From Xenopus tropicalis (taxonomy: Eukaryota; Chordata; Amphibia; Anura; Pipidae), in assembly GCF_000004195.4 (NCBI RefSeq), contig NC_030680.2:139871545-139935544 (forward strand): a DNA stretch of 64,000 nt. Direction: 5' to 3'. Shown here one piece after another: positions 43,171 through 54,000 of the stretch (its first letter is position 1; every line of letters starts with the position of its first letter). A model generated the notes under the pieces. The model saw only the letters and a program-made list of their open reading frames with translations, had not been told where the DNA came from and did no database searches. The translations under genes and the position numbers were made by a program.

Positions 43171-45009
43171 AGTTCCAGCTTAATGAGCCCAATATAAAAC
43201 AAAAAAAAGAACATACTCAAAGATTCCACATTTCCACTAATGGTACTGATCCCCTATAAACAAGTGTAGTGCAAAAGATCGAGACTTGGGGGAATATATA
43301 GATTTAATTTGATTGGCTGCTGTCCGCTTTGCTTGATCCCAGCACAATCATTTATATTAGGTTAGCCTTTAGTTTAAAGGGGAACTTTTCAATATCAATT
43401 TTTCAATGGTTTTAAGGCTATTTGTAAATATAATGGCAACTAAAAGCCTGGGAAAGCAGCCAGCAGGGAGTTAAATTGCTGCCTGGCGCCAGTAAGGATT
43501 TTGGGGAATATTTTTTTGTACAGCAGTACGGGCATATTCCTTCTATTTTTAGATCTCTATAGTGCAATGGAAAACACTTGTTCATATCACCACGTCCCCT
43601 TTAGCTTTTACTGTAATACAATGTAGAAACAGCAATATTCTAAGACATTTTGTAATTGGTTGTAATACCTTTGGTAGCTTTGTTTGTGTGTCCTACTGCA
43701 TTGCTAGCATTTCAGACCTTAGCAACCAAGCGGTGGTTCGAAGTACATGACAAAACGAAGGTGATAATTAAGGTAAGTGTGTTGCAGTGTTACATAGTAT
43801 TTTCCCTATGTCCAGTTGTGAGTCAAGCAACGACTATTCCATAATAATAAGTACCAATTGGGGTAATGTAAATATAGGTCCAATGTTTGCAAAATATCTA
43901 GTAACACATAGCAACCAATCAGCAGGTAGCATTCACTGAAAGTTGATTGGCTGCTATGGATTAGTAAATGTTGCATTATAAGTTTATTATACAGGTGGTT
44001 TAACTGCGAAGGGGAATTTGGAAGTGCTTACAACTTCACTGTTCTGCAAGTGCAAGAAATAACACAGAAGGGCTGTGTGTCTGTTAGAAGTATCTGAATA
44101 TAAAGCTACATAAAGTGTCCTCCAGATCCAAAAATGCACGTAAAATATACCATTTGGCCACTGTCATATAAAATGGATTTGCCTATTATACATATAAAAC
44201 TAAAAGATTTTCAACTCTAAATCTATATTCTACACGTTGCGGTTTAGTCACAGAAAAAATAAAACATATTTACAGCTGTTTTAGTTCAGGAAACATCAAT
44301 ATTGCTCTTTTTCAATCCATTCGGTATGTCCATATGTATGCACAAAACCATTACTCTTAAGGTTATATAATAAAAGGCACTAAATTTGCCCAACAACACT
44401 AACCAATAGCAACCAATAAGATGCTTGCTACAGGTGACCAGTAAATTCTGCCTGCCAATTGGCTGCTATGGCTACTGCTCCTGGGCAAGCTTATTACATA
44501 ACCCCTTTAGTCATCCCCTATCCCTTAGCAAACAGGGACAAGGTGCAAATACACAATGTGACATAGGCCTTAAAGCAGAGATTTTTTTTTTTGGTTTAAA
44601 GTCCCCCTTTTCAGTCCAACAAGTGTTCAGGGCCAAAGACTGCAAGAGTCATCCTGGTAAAGCTTAAATTCTAGTCCAAGACAGGGATTGGCTGCTTGCA
44701 TTGCAAATGTCAGAAACCAATCATTCTGAGCCACTTCAAGAAGCAACAGGCAACCTTTCACACTGCATAACTCCCAGCAGTTACCCCACATTAGTTTTGG
44801 CCTTGTAAAGGCCATATAATACATATCCCAACATGTCTCATTATAGGGAAACTCCACCCAAAAATTATATATTTTTTTCGAAGAAACTGTAATTCGAAGC
44901 AAAGTTATCCGTTACCGAAATTGAAAACAGTATCTGTTTATACTTTTCTGTTCTCTGGTTTGGATGCTTGGAACAATGTAGAGGCATTGGGGCCAATTTT
45001 CTTAATGGT

Positions 45010-45606
45010 TACTGCTGTCCTTTAAGTTGGGGGTGGGGAAATGGACTGGCTTAGTGGGGAATGGGTGGGTCGGGCAGGGAAATAAGCGGGTGCGGAAATG
45101 GGCAGGGTAAAGATAGGCCTCTACTTAAAAGAGGTTCAGAGAAGGGAGGGATTTATAGGTAGGGTTTCCACTCTTAGGGTGGCCATACACGTTAAGATCC
45201 CCTCGCTTGGTGAGGTCGCCAAGCGAGCAGACCTATGGGTGGGTGATATCGGGAAAATGTAGGCTAATTCGATCGAATTAGGGGCCAAACGATCGAATTA
45301 TAAAAGGAGCAATGGGCGCAGTCGGTTCGGGGACCACATCAACGAGATGATGCGGTCTCCAATCCGACGAAATCTTTTAACCTGCCCGATCGATATCTGG
45401 CCAATTTCAGGCCAGATATCGGTCGGGCATGCCCCTCGTTCCTGCCCCTACACAGGCCAATAAGCTGCTGAATCAGTCCAAGGGACCAATATAGGCAGCT
45501 ACAATCGCCACGTGTATGGCCACCGTTACAAATTAAATTTGTAATGCCGGAACTGGCCCTAGCTGGCAATTTTCTGGCTACGCTGGTCAAATACCCAGAA
45601 ATCCTA
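45010..45606. repeat. GGTTGCCACC-family MITE split by a string-of-hairpins MITE
   Basis: Left part (GGGAAATAAGCGGGTG, GAAGGGAGGGATTTATAGG) and right part (GGAACTGGCCCTAGCTGGCA, GGTCAAATACC) are contiguous in the intact copy at 14738-15098. Here they are separated by 45176-45524. Confidence 0.7.
45176..45524. mobile_element. String-of-hairpins MITE (well preserved copy)
   Basis: Ends AGGGTGGCCATACACG and CGTGTATGGCCACC. In order: the CTCGCTTGGTGAGGTCGCCA hairpin, GATATCGGGA, the AATTCGATCGAATTAGGGGC hairpin, the GGGGACCACATCAACGAGAT region, the GCCCGATCGATATCTGGCC/GGCCAGATATCGGTCGGGC hairpin (45389-45428), and GCTGCTGAATC. Confidence 0.8.
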
Positions 45607-45899
45607 TGTAGAGGTCAGTTGTCCTGGATCACCTACATAGTTTCTCAAATCAGAACCAGCCCAGAACATAAACAGCCAGACAGATGCTGCTTTTAAACAG
45701 AAAATTACATTCCCAAATAGCTTTGAAACCAATGAAAAAATGTGATAAATTTATATTGTAATGACATTTTCTTTCTTTCATTAGGCAAACAGCAGTTTTT
45801 GGGAGGAGGACTCTGGATGGAAACAATGGGGGATGAGGTTGAAGAGTGAATTCGAGTGCAAGGGGAGAGCAAGACACCGGTTCAGTGTTCCGACGATGA

Positions 45900-46540
45900 A
45901 GTAGGAACAAGCCCAAATGTGGCTGCTCCGCCGAAACACTATAATAAGGTTTAAATCAGGCCAATAAGACGCTATAAATACCGCTGTTCAATCCTCGCCT
46001 CCCAGAGATAACGAGTAGGCTTAGCTAGCGAGCCCCATTGATTATCTGAAGCTTTCTCTGCTCTGCTTGTGTACTTCCGACATCCATCGGCTCCGTTACT
46101 CCGGATGAAATGTGCCCCGTGTAGAGAGATTACTTTCCGAAAATTAAGCACAGACCCAGCAGGCGTCCCCCAGTGCGTGTGCCAGCTCACTACCAATCAA
46201 TACAGGCTCCTCGTTACGCCGCCACTAAATCACTAACTCTCTGACAGCAAACATTTTAATCTTTTTTCCCTGCGTTTTGCAGCACGCGGCTCATCACCAT
46301 TACATCGCACCGGGTAAGTGAGAATGGATTCAATTGCCAGCAGAAAGCGCCGCGCTCTCAATTACTACACACTGTGAAAAAGTACAGGCTGTGGGCAGTA
46401 ATGAAAGCGTAAAGGGGAAGCGGCGGCTCCTTCCTCGCTGCTAGCCGGGCAAAATTACAGTATAGTGTTCCTGTGTTCTGCAATAAATGACACAGGGTGT
46501 TATCTGCTAGAGACAGCCAGATTAGGCTCACTGCGCCTCT
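45900..46540. other. Non-repetitive CpG-bearing island, candidate conserved element
   Basis: About 640 bp without any repeat family of the window, rich in retained CpGs (CTCCGTTACTCCGGATG, TCGTTACGCCGCCAC), containing the candidate microexon at 46283-46313. It lies between the two genes. Confidence 0.35.
46283..46313 (+). other. Candidate 31-nt plus-strand microexon
   Basis: A strong polypyrimidine tract and acceptor (CTTTTTTCCCTGCGTTTTGC then AG) is followed after 31 nt by the strong donor CGG|GTAAGTGAG. One frame reads ACG CGG CTC ATC ACC ATT (TRLITI...) with no stop. It lies in a non-repetitive, CpG-bearing island between ppp4r2 and gxylt2, opposite in strand to both. It could be an exon of an unannotated or non-coding transcript, or chance. 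Confidence 0.3.
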
Positions 46541-46616
46541 ATGGTGACGTTTACAAGTGAAAGGAGTCCTGATAATGTTAAAGGCACAATTGGCTAGATT
46601 TTAGCCATACTGTAGA

Positions 46617-47550
46617 ATTAAAGGGGAAGCACCTGATTTTTATATTTATATAATTTTTTTTTAATAGTAAACTATGAGGATGTTGGCAGGGATACTGTCA
46701 TGATTTTTATGGTACACATTTTATTTCTAAATGACACTGTTTACATAACAAATAATTCCCTCTACCATTTAAAATTTTATTCTTGAACCAACAAATGTAT
46801 TTGTAGCTGTAATATTGGTGTGTAGGTGCCATCTCAGTGCATTGTGCCTGAGTCTGAGCTTTCAGCCAGCGCTACACATTAGAACTGCTTTCAGCTAACC
46901 TATTGTTTCTCCTACTCCCATGTAACTGGAGGAGTCCCAAGCCAGACCTGGATATCTTACTATTGAGTGCTATTCTGATACCTACTGGGAGCTGCTATCT
47001 TGCTCCCTTCCCATTGTTCTGCTGATCGGCTGCTGGGGGTGAGGGGGGGGGGATATCACTCCAACTTGCAGCGCAGCAGTAAAGTGTGCCTGAGTCTGAG
47101 CTTTCAGCCAGCGCTACACATTAGAACTGCTTTCAGCTAACCTACTGTTTCTCCTGCTCCCATGTAACTGGAGGAGTCCCAAGCCGGACTTGGGTTTCTT
47201 ACTATTGAGGGCTATTCTGATACCTACTGGGAGCTGCTATCTTGCTCCCTTCCCATTGTTCTGCTGATCGGCTGCTGGGGGTGAGGGGGTGGGGGGATAT
47301 CACTCCAAGTTCCAGCAGCACTCCAACTTCACAGCAGTAAAGTGTGACTGAAGTTTATCAGAGCACAGGTCACATGGCTGTGGCACCCTGGGAAATGAAT
47401 AATATGGCTAGCCCCATGTGAAATTTCACAATTAAATATAAAAAAATCTGTGTTTTTTTTTTAAAACTGAATTTTAATGCAGGATTCTGCTGGAGAAGCT
47501 CTATTTCATTTTGAAAAAAACATGCTTTCCCATTACAGTATTCCTTTAAG
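46617..47550. repeat. MITE-like element with a 238-bp internal tandem duplication
   Basis: TTAAAGGGGAAGCACC near 46619 and TACAGTATTCCTTTAAGC near 47545 look like its ends. Inside, a block starting TGCCTGAGTCTGAGCTTTCA occurs at about 46846 and again at about 47084, with about 95% identity by eye. Confidence 0.7.
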
Positions 47551-48809
47551 CTACTAGTAAGACCCTCCGTGTCTGGGGACCACCAGCTTGTGTCCTCTTG
47601 TCTTAATATTTATGTCCTGGGGTTGGTCTGTTTGATCAAACAGTATAGCCCATTTGGGAGGGAGGGGATAAGCAGGTGGCACTAGGTCACCTTCCAGTTT
47701 TAATGAAGTGGTTTTCATACTGTGCTGCTCCCCAACTCATTTTACATTTGAATCTGGTTGACGCGGTTCATGTTGCACTAAGGGGAGCCCTGACCAAAGG
47801 TTAGCATCTCAAGGGGGGCCTGGGCAAAGGCTGGACATTCAAGTAGGGTATAAAGGTTCGCAAAGGGAGGATATGCAAAGGCAACAGTTACAGACTACAT
47901 CCCATGACCAAGATGGCCCTCAGCCAATAAGATTTTCCACCTAGCCAAATGGATATCGAAATGAGTCCCAATCAGATATCAGTTGGAGAGGTGTTTGTTT
48001 TAGGCCCATACACAGGAATGACCCCACCTTGAGGCCTGTGGCGCACACACAGCAATTTTGTGCATTTAATGGGCAAATATTTTCCCTTTTCATCAAAACA
48101 TGGTGCCAACACTGCTCCCAATTGCTGGCAACACGTGAGAAACCAGCGTGGTCGACTTTCATGTGATTCTTACCTGAAGAGATGTTAAACTATCTGTACA
48201 GTTGTTCTTGGACACTTTTAGTAAAGCATTTTAAGAGAAGGTAAATTAAAAAAAGAAAAAAAAACTTGCCAGACAAAATGCTGAAATTGCTACATGTGCC
48301 ATAGGCCCAACACTGCACAGTCGCCTGTGATTAACTGCCGGAAGTGTTGGATAATCTAGAGAAACAGGTTTGCTATCCCTTGGGAAAGCACTTGCCTCAT
48401 GTTTGCTGAAACAGCAGCCAAAACACATCAGGAAACAACTCAATTAAACAAGTCTCTGCCCCACCCAAACGCTTCGCACTGATGAATTTGATTATAAAGC
48501 AAGAGGATCACCAATGGGAAAATTGTCTCCTAAAGCTGCTCAGAGCTATTAATACTGTAGTAAATCAGTCTCGTTCAACTACAGGTTAGGCCAAAGGGTT
48601 TCCAACATGTATTCATAGCTGCCCCCCGCTACTGCTTTGGGTCTCCCTACAGAGGCGAGCCCCACAGTCTAGGGAAAAGGTGCTTCTTCTGTTCTTCCTG
48701 AATATATAACAAGGGGGTTAGTAGTATCTATCCTGCAGTTGTCAGGGATGGGAACTGGGAATCGTACTCCAACAACAGCTGTAAGGCTGCAGGTTTATCA
48801 TCCCTGGTC

Positions 48810-49202
48810 TAAAGCTGGCTACACACACAGATATAATTGTACGAAGCATAGATTTTCGGACCACACGTGGGCTCAAAATTATCATCCTGATAATTTTCGT
48901 ACCTCCGGATCTGGCATTTAGTTGATCGCACAAGTTAGAAAGTTCCGATCGGATAAGGATAAAATCTGCACATGTATTGTGTATCCGACGATATACTTGG
49001 GGGACCCACAATGCATTTCCAGAAAGTGACTTTCTACGAAACTATTTCAAGTTTAGAAGATCCTCTGATTTGTTATTTTTAGGGCTTTATCCTACAATTT
49101 CAGGCTGAATGTTAGTTTTAGATCGTTGCATTTAAACGTACGATCGATACCCAAATGTTCCTTGGAAGAAGACTAAAATCTGAACGTGTATGGCCAGCTT
49201 TA
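48810..49202. mobile_element. MITE with AAAGCTGGCCATACAC-type ends
   Basis: AAAGCTGGCTACACACACAG at left, CGTGTATGGCCAGCTTT at right. The interior has ATTATCATCCTGATAATTTTC and CGTACGATCGAT. A fragment is at 32400-32770. Confidence 0.75.
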
Positions 49203-50382
49203 GGCTTCTGACTGAGTTAACTAATACAAGACTCCCTCCCTCCCAACCAAAAATGATAAAGGATTTGGATTTATTAATCAAAACCCTTGACTTGTGCAAT
49301 ATATGTCTCTAGTGCCTGTACACGTTATGATTGTAGATGGTGGCTGGGAGGTATTAGCCTATGAATTATGAAAATATATTCAGACACCATAGAGGAGATG
49401 CTTTGGCACACTGTGCAATATCACACTGTTCACATTTGCTATGCAATACTATTGCTCAATTCATTTCCAAGCTAAAGGCTACTGTAACACAACGAAGGCC
49501 CAAAGGCCAGATAAAGCCACATACATTTTTGGGGAGGATGCCATGTACCCATGACAAGAGGGAACCCACATAAAAGCCTGTGTGGTTCCTGTGCACTCAT
49601 CTGGGCTTTGTGTGGCCCACAAACTAATCTGCTCTTACATATTTGATGATTTGTATCCTCATGATCACTAAAACCCAGAGTTCCAGTTTGTAATATAGCA
49701 AAAATCTAATTGGTTGCTATGGGTAACTTGCCTTGATGCAGTTGGCTGTTTAATATATGGCTACTGGCGTGCAGACCAGCACAAAGCACCTTCAGCCAGT
49801 AATGCTCTTCAGCTTCGGTCAAAGCAAGCCACAGTTTTGCTTTGTCAGCATTTTCAAATAATGTCTTTAAATATGGAACCCCCTTTGGGTACATAGCCAC
49901 TTATTCATAAATCACTTGTTGCACTCTAAGCAACATCACCGCTACAAATGCATCATCTCCAAAATGAATCTGCAGTTATCAGTATAAATCTGCAATTAAG
50001 CGGCGCCTGCACTATAATTATATAATGGATTGGAAAGCAGATGGCCGGGTCTAGTCTGAACCAACAGGAACTAACTTTTAACCTCCAATGAGCAATGTTG
50101 CAATGAGCATAATGTAAACATGTGCCTTGGGCAGAAGCAAGAGCCAGCCTACGAAGGTCTGCCCCCATACCAAATCACTGAAGGATCCTACTCAGTGTTG
50201 TGTTAATATGGTTTCTATCTGGTGCGGTCTTCTGCAAGAAACAAAAAAATGGAGGCCAGTCTTGCTCCAGCAAGGGTGATTTGGCTGAACAATCATATTT
50301 TCTCCTTTTATCCCTTATGATTTATTGTTTTCCAGTTGGATGTCAGACAACACTTCCATGTGTTATCCTTCTAGATAAGATG
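49203..50382. other. Intergenic DNA downstream of gxylt2
   Basis: No gene, array or recognised repeat. May include distal 3'UTR of gxylt2 if the 50321 signal is skipped. Confidence 0.35.
50321..50326 (-). terminator. Possible gxylt2 polyadenylation signal
   Basis: AATAAA on the minus strand about 590 nt past the gxylt2 stop, just beyond a hAT-type MITE (50391-50692). If used, that MITE would lie inside the 3'UTR. It is the first canonical hexamer I found after the stop; the downstream GT-richness is weak. Confidence 0.3.
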
Positions 50383-50390
50383 GCCTACTG

Positions 50391-50692
50391 CAGGGATCCC
50401 CAACCAGTGGCTCTGGAGCAAAATTTTGCTCACCAAACCCTTGGATGTTGCTGCCAGTGGCCTCAAAGCAGGTGCTAATTTTTTAATTTTTGGCTTAGAC
50501 GCACGTTTGGCATAAAAAACAAGATGTACTGCCAAAAAGCCTCCTGTAGGCTGCCAGTCCACATAGGGGTACAAATTTTCCAATCTACACCTTAATTTGT
50601 ACCCCCAGGTACCTTTTTTCATGATTGTGTTGCTCCCCAACACTTTTTACAATTGATCGTGGCTCACAGGTAAAAAAGTTTGGGGACCCCTG
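50391..50692. mobile_element. Short hAT-type transposon just past the gxylt2 stop
   Basis: Ends CAGGGATCCCCAACCAGTGG and AAGTTTGGGGACCCCTG, flanked by GCCTACTG and GCCTCCTG (7 of 8). 302 bp. Related fragments occur near 26740 and 37200. Confidence 0.85.
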
Positions 50693-50915
50693 GCCTCCTG
50701 TAAGGATACGCAACTTCACAATCCAGCTTCAAAGCCAAACAAGAATTATTTGGAGTACGAACTGCTAACTCTTGTGAATTGCGTTGCAGTCATTGTGGCC
50801 AATGCCATTGTTCTGAGGCTCTTGTGAAGTGCAACTATGCTCACCGGGACACGGCACCTTTCTGCTGCTCTTTCAGAACACATTCATGGTGATGCCAATG
50901 GAGTCATGCGCGAAG

Positions 50916-51092
50916 TCATGCGTGGGATCTGATGTGCATAACAACACGTCTCTCATACATCATCTTCATGGTCTTTTCAATCTGCTTGAGAAACACCTGG
51001 GGGATCCGGCCACACAGAGTATGAACGCTCTCCAGGAACTTCGACTGAAGGGGGAAATACATTGACTGGAAGAGATTGTCGTCAAAAGGGTA
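50916..51092 (-). CDS. gxylt2: gxylt2 last coding exon
   Basis: 58 codons plus [23 protein letters not shown], then [20 protein letters not shown], then [18 protein letters not shown]. The acceptor is TTTTCTTCCCTTGCAG. It joins the preceding exon in phase 0 to give [12 protein letters not shown]. Confidence 0.94.
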   Translation of the reverse strand, partial: YPFDDNLFQSMYFPLQSKFLESVHTLCGRIPQVFLKQIEKTMKMMYERRVVMHIRSHA

Positions 51093-54000
51093 CTGCAAGG
51101 GAAGAAAATATAGAACCATGTGATTTGTGTTAGGATTTCCAACTCTGTGGTGATTAGTGATGCTAATTAACTTGGTCAAGTGATTAAATGTCAACCCATG
51201 CCTGACTCTAACCCACCCGGACCCCACCCGACCCACCATGCCCCGTGACCACCCTTCTGATTGCTTAAAGGAGAAGGAAAGTAATTTTGGCATTTTACTG
51301 CCAATAGATTTTAATTCTGCAGAAACCATTACTATACCTGAGCAAACAGCTTTAGAAGCTTTCTCCTTTTGCTTAAGATAGCAGCTGCCATTTTAAGTAG
51401 CTTCCTGCCTGCAGTCTCTAGCTGTTATAGCTGAGATCACACATTCCTAAGGGAGGGGGGAGGGAGTTATAAGCATTCTGGTGGGAGGGGGGAGCAGGAG
51501 AGGGGATAGAGGAGAGGACTGCACAGACTCTGGCCCTGTGAATTAAGGCTGTTTCTGAGAGAGGAAGTCTGACACTGGAGCATCATGTTTACAGAAAAGT
51601 GAAAAGTAATTCTGTGTTTCTTTTGACAGAGAACTCAGTGCAGCGTTTCTGTGAGTGCTTATGGCTGTATTTACATAGACCTTTCTGATAAAGCTTAGTT
51701 TGTACCTAAGTAAGCTTTATCAGAAAGGTCTATGTAAATACAGCCATAAGCACTTACAGTAACGCTGCACTGACTTCTCTGTCAAAAGAAACAGGATTTG
51801 TTGTCTCAGTTTTCCTGTGCCAGAGACACGCAGCTCTCTCCTGCTCCCTCCCCCCCCCCTTAGGAATGTGTGATCTGAGCCAATCAGCAAGAAGCTTCCT
51901 CACAGTCTTACAAACTGAGCATGTACACCGGTCTTGGTCTCGGTGCAGGAGCAAGGCATTATGTGAACTTTCTTTAAAGAGCTCATCGTTTTTTTCTTCC
52001 TATGAGGCTTCTGATCATCTGAACGGGAGAAATATGGGGAGACTTAAGGGCACTATTGAGAGAACTGAAGGTATGCCTGCAGCTTGGGATTAACTCTTTA
52101 TTAGCCTTTCCTTCTCCTTTAGGTCACTGGAGGGAATGAGGCAAATGAGATAATATAAATGAATGCAGGCAAACGGCTGGAGAAGGTTCCAACATGAACT
52201 GAGATTGTAGACAGAGAGGGCTGTGGGCAAAGTCAGGGCTACCACCTGTCTGCTGCCCAACTTGCAGTTTTGGACCTCCCTGTGAAACAATAGAGTTGGC
52301 ACTTGAAGATTGTAGGAATGCAAAGTACAGCCAAGATAACCTAAAGAAAAGAAAATAAACACCCACATAGTGTATTATTCACTGAGTGACTGCTCTTAGG
52401 CTAGTGTCACATGTCACATGTTTTCACTTGGTAAACTGTGCAGGTAGCCACTGACTACTTCACTACTACAGTAGCAATACACAGCACCAACCCCTTTCCC
52501 TATAATCCCAACCACACACAAACAACAAAGACAGGGTATATTTTTGACCAGTAATGACATTTTTTTTTTTTTAACTCTTGTGCATTCATTCGGCCTTGGA
52601 GATCAACGATGCATCAACGGAAGAGACAAGTAAATCACTCACATCACGTATGACTTCATAGAAAGCCTTGAAGGCAGGCTGCTTTTCGTCATGGTAGACA
52701 CCCCGATTACCATGAAGAATGGACACGCCCTCTTCCTCTGCTGCTTTACAGTTGCTGCCATACATACAGTGATCTGGCCTGTAATTCCAGTGGCAGGGAA
52801 ACACATACAGCATCTCTGCAATGACATTAATCAATACATTGTGTTTACATGGAATACAGTGTGGTGCTTTGAAGCAATTTGATGGACTCCAGAATACTAA
52901 TGCTTTTTGCACAAATGAGTGTACGAGTATTGAGGCTGCTTTTGATCATTGTGGGGGCAAAACAGACAACAAGGGGATTTCTGTAAGGTAGAACTGCGCA
53001 ACCTATGGTCCTTCAGCTGCTCATACACTTCAACTCCCAGCAGTCAGTTGTACTTTAAAGGAGAAGAAAGGTAAAAACTAAGTAAGCTTTGTCAGAAAGG
53101 TCTATGTAAATACAGTCCTCTGTCAAAAGATTTGTTGTCTTTGTTTTCCTCTGCCAGAGACATGCAGCTCTCTACTTCCTCCTCCTCCCCCCTCCCTCAA
53201 GAATGCTAAGAACTCCCTCCTCCCCCCTTATGAATGTGGATCTGAGCCAATCAGCAGGAAGCTTCCTCATAGTCTTACAAACTGAGCATGTACACCGGTC
53301 TTGGTCTCGGTGCAGGATTGAGGCATTATGGGAACTTTCTCTACAGAGCTCAGCATTTTTTTTCCTATGAGGCTTCTGATTATCTGAATGGGAGAAATAT
53401 GGGGAGACTTAAGGGCACTATTGAGAGAACTGAAGGTATGCCTGCAGCTTGAGATTAACTCTTTATTAGCCTTTTCTTCTCCTTTAACAAGTCACAGGCT
53501 GTCGGTTGGGCAGCAATAAAATGTGCCTTACCCTAATGATGCCACTTTTCCCTGCAATACCTTCTACCAATACCCTATCCCACTCTTTCTTTCTACAGAT
53601 GTAGGAGTATAATGAGTGCAACAGGACCCAGCTACCCACAGTGCTGCAATGTAAAGCCGCCTGAGTACAGACACGTGGGTTTAGCTCCGGGGCCCATAAG
53701 TCCCGAGTTGCTCCTGCTTTGAAAGCCCCATAAATACAGCTCTGAGTACTGACCTCACAGATACAAACTAAGCACTATTTTGTTTATTTCCAACCACAAT
53801 CAAACCTCTGACAGAGCACTGTCTGTGCCAAAAGATATCACTGCACTCCAATACACCCACTCCTTTCACAGGCCTAAGCGTACACTAGGGTGAGTATCAC
53901 TGGGAAAAAATCTCTGAAATGTAATTTGCCTTAATATGATTTAGCCATTTTGTTTTTATAACATTGTACACTCATTGCCCCAGTTAAGGGTAAAAAGAGG

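Noticed and set aside
43730..43760. tRNA B-box-like GGTTCGAAGTAC
   Set aside because: No matching A box or cloverleaf could be drawn around it.
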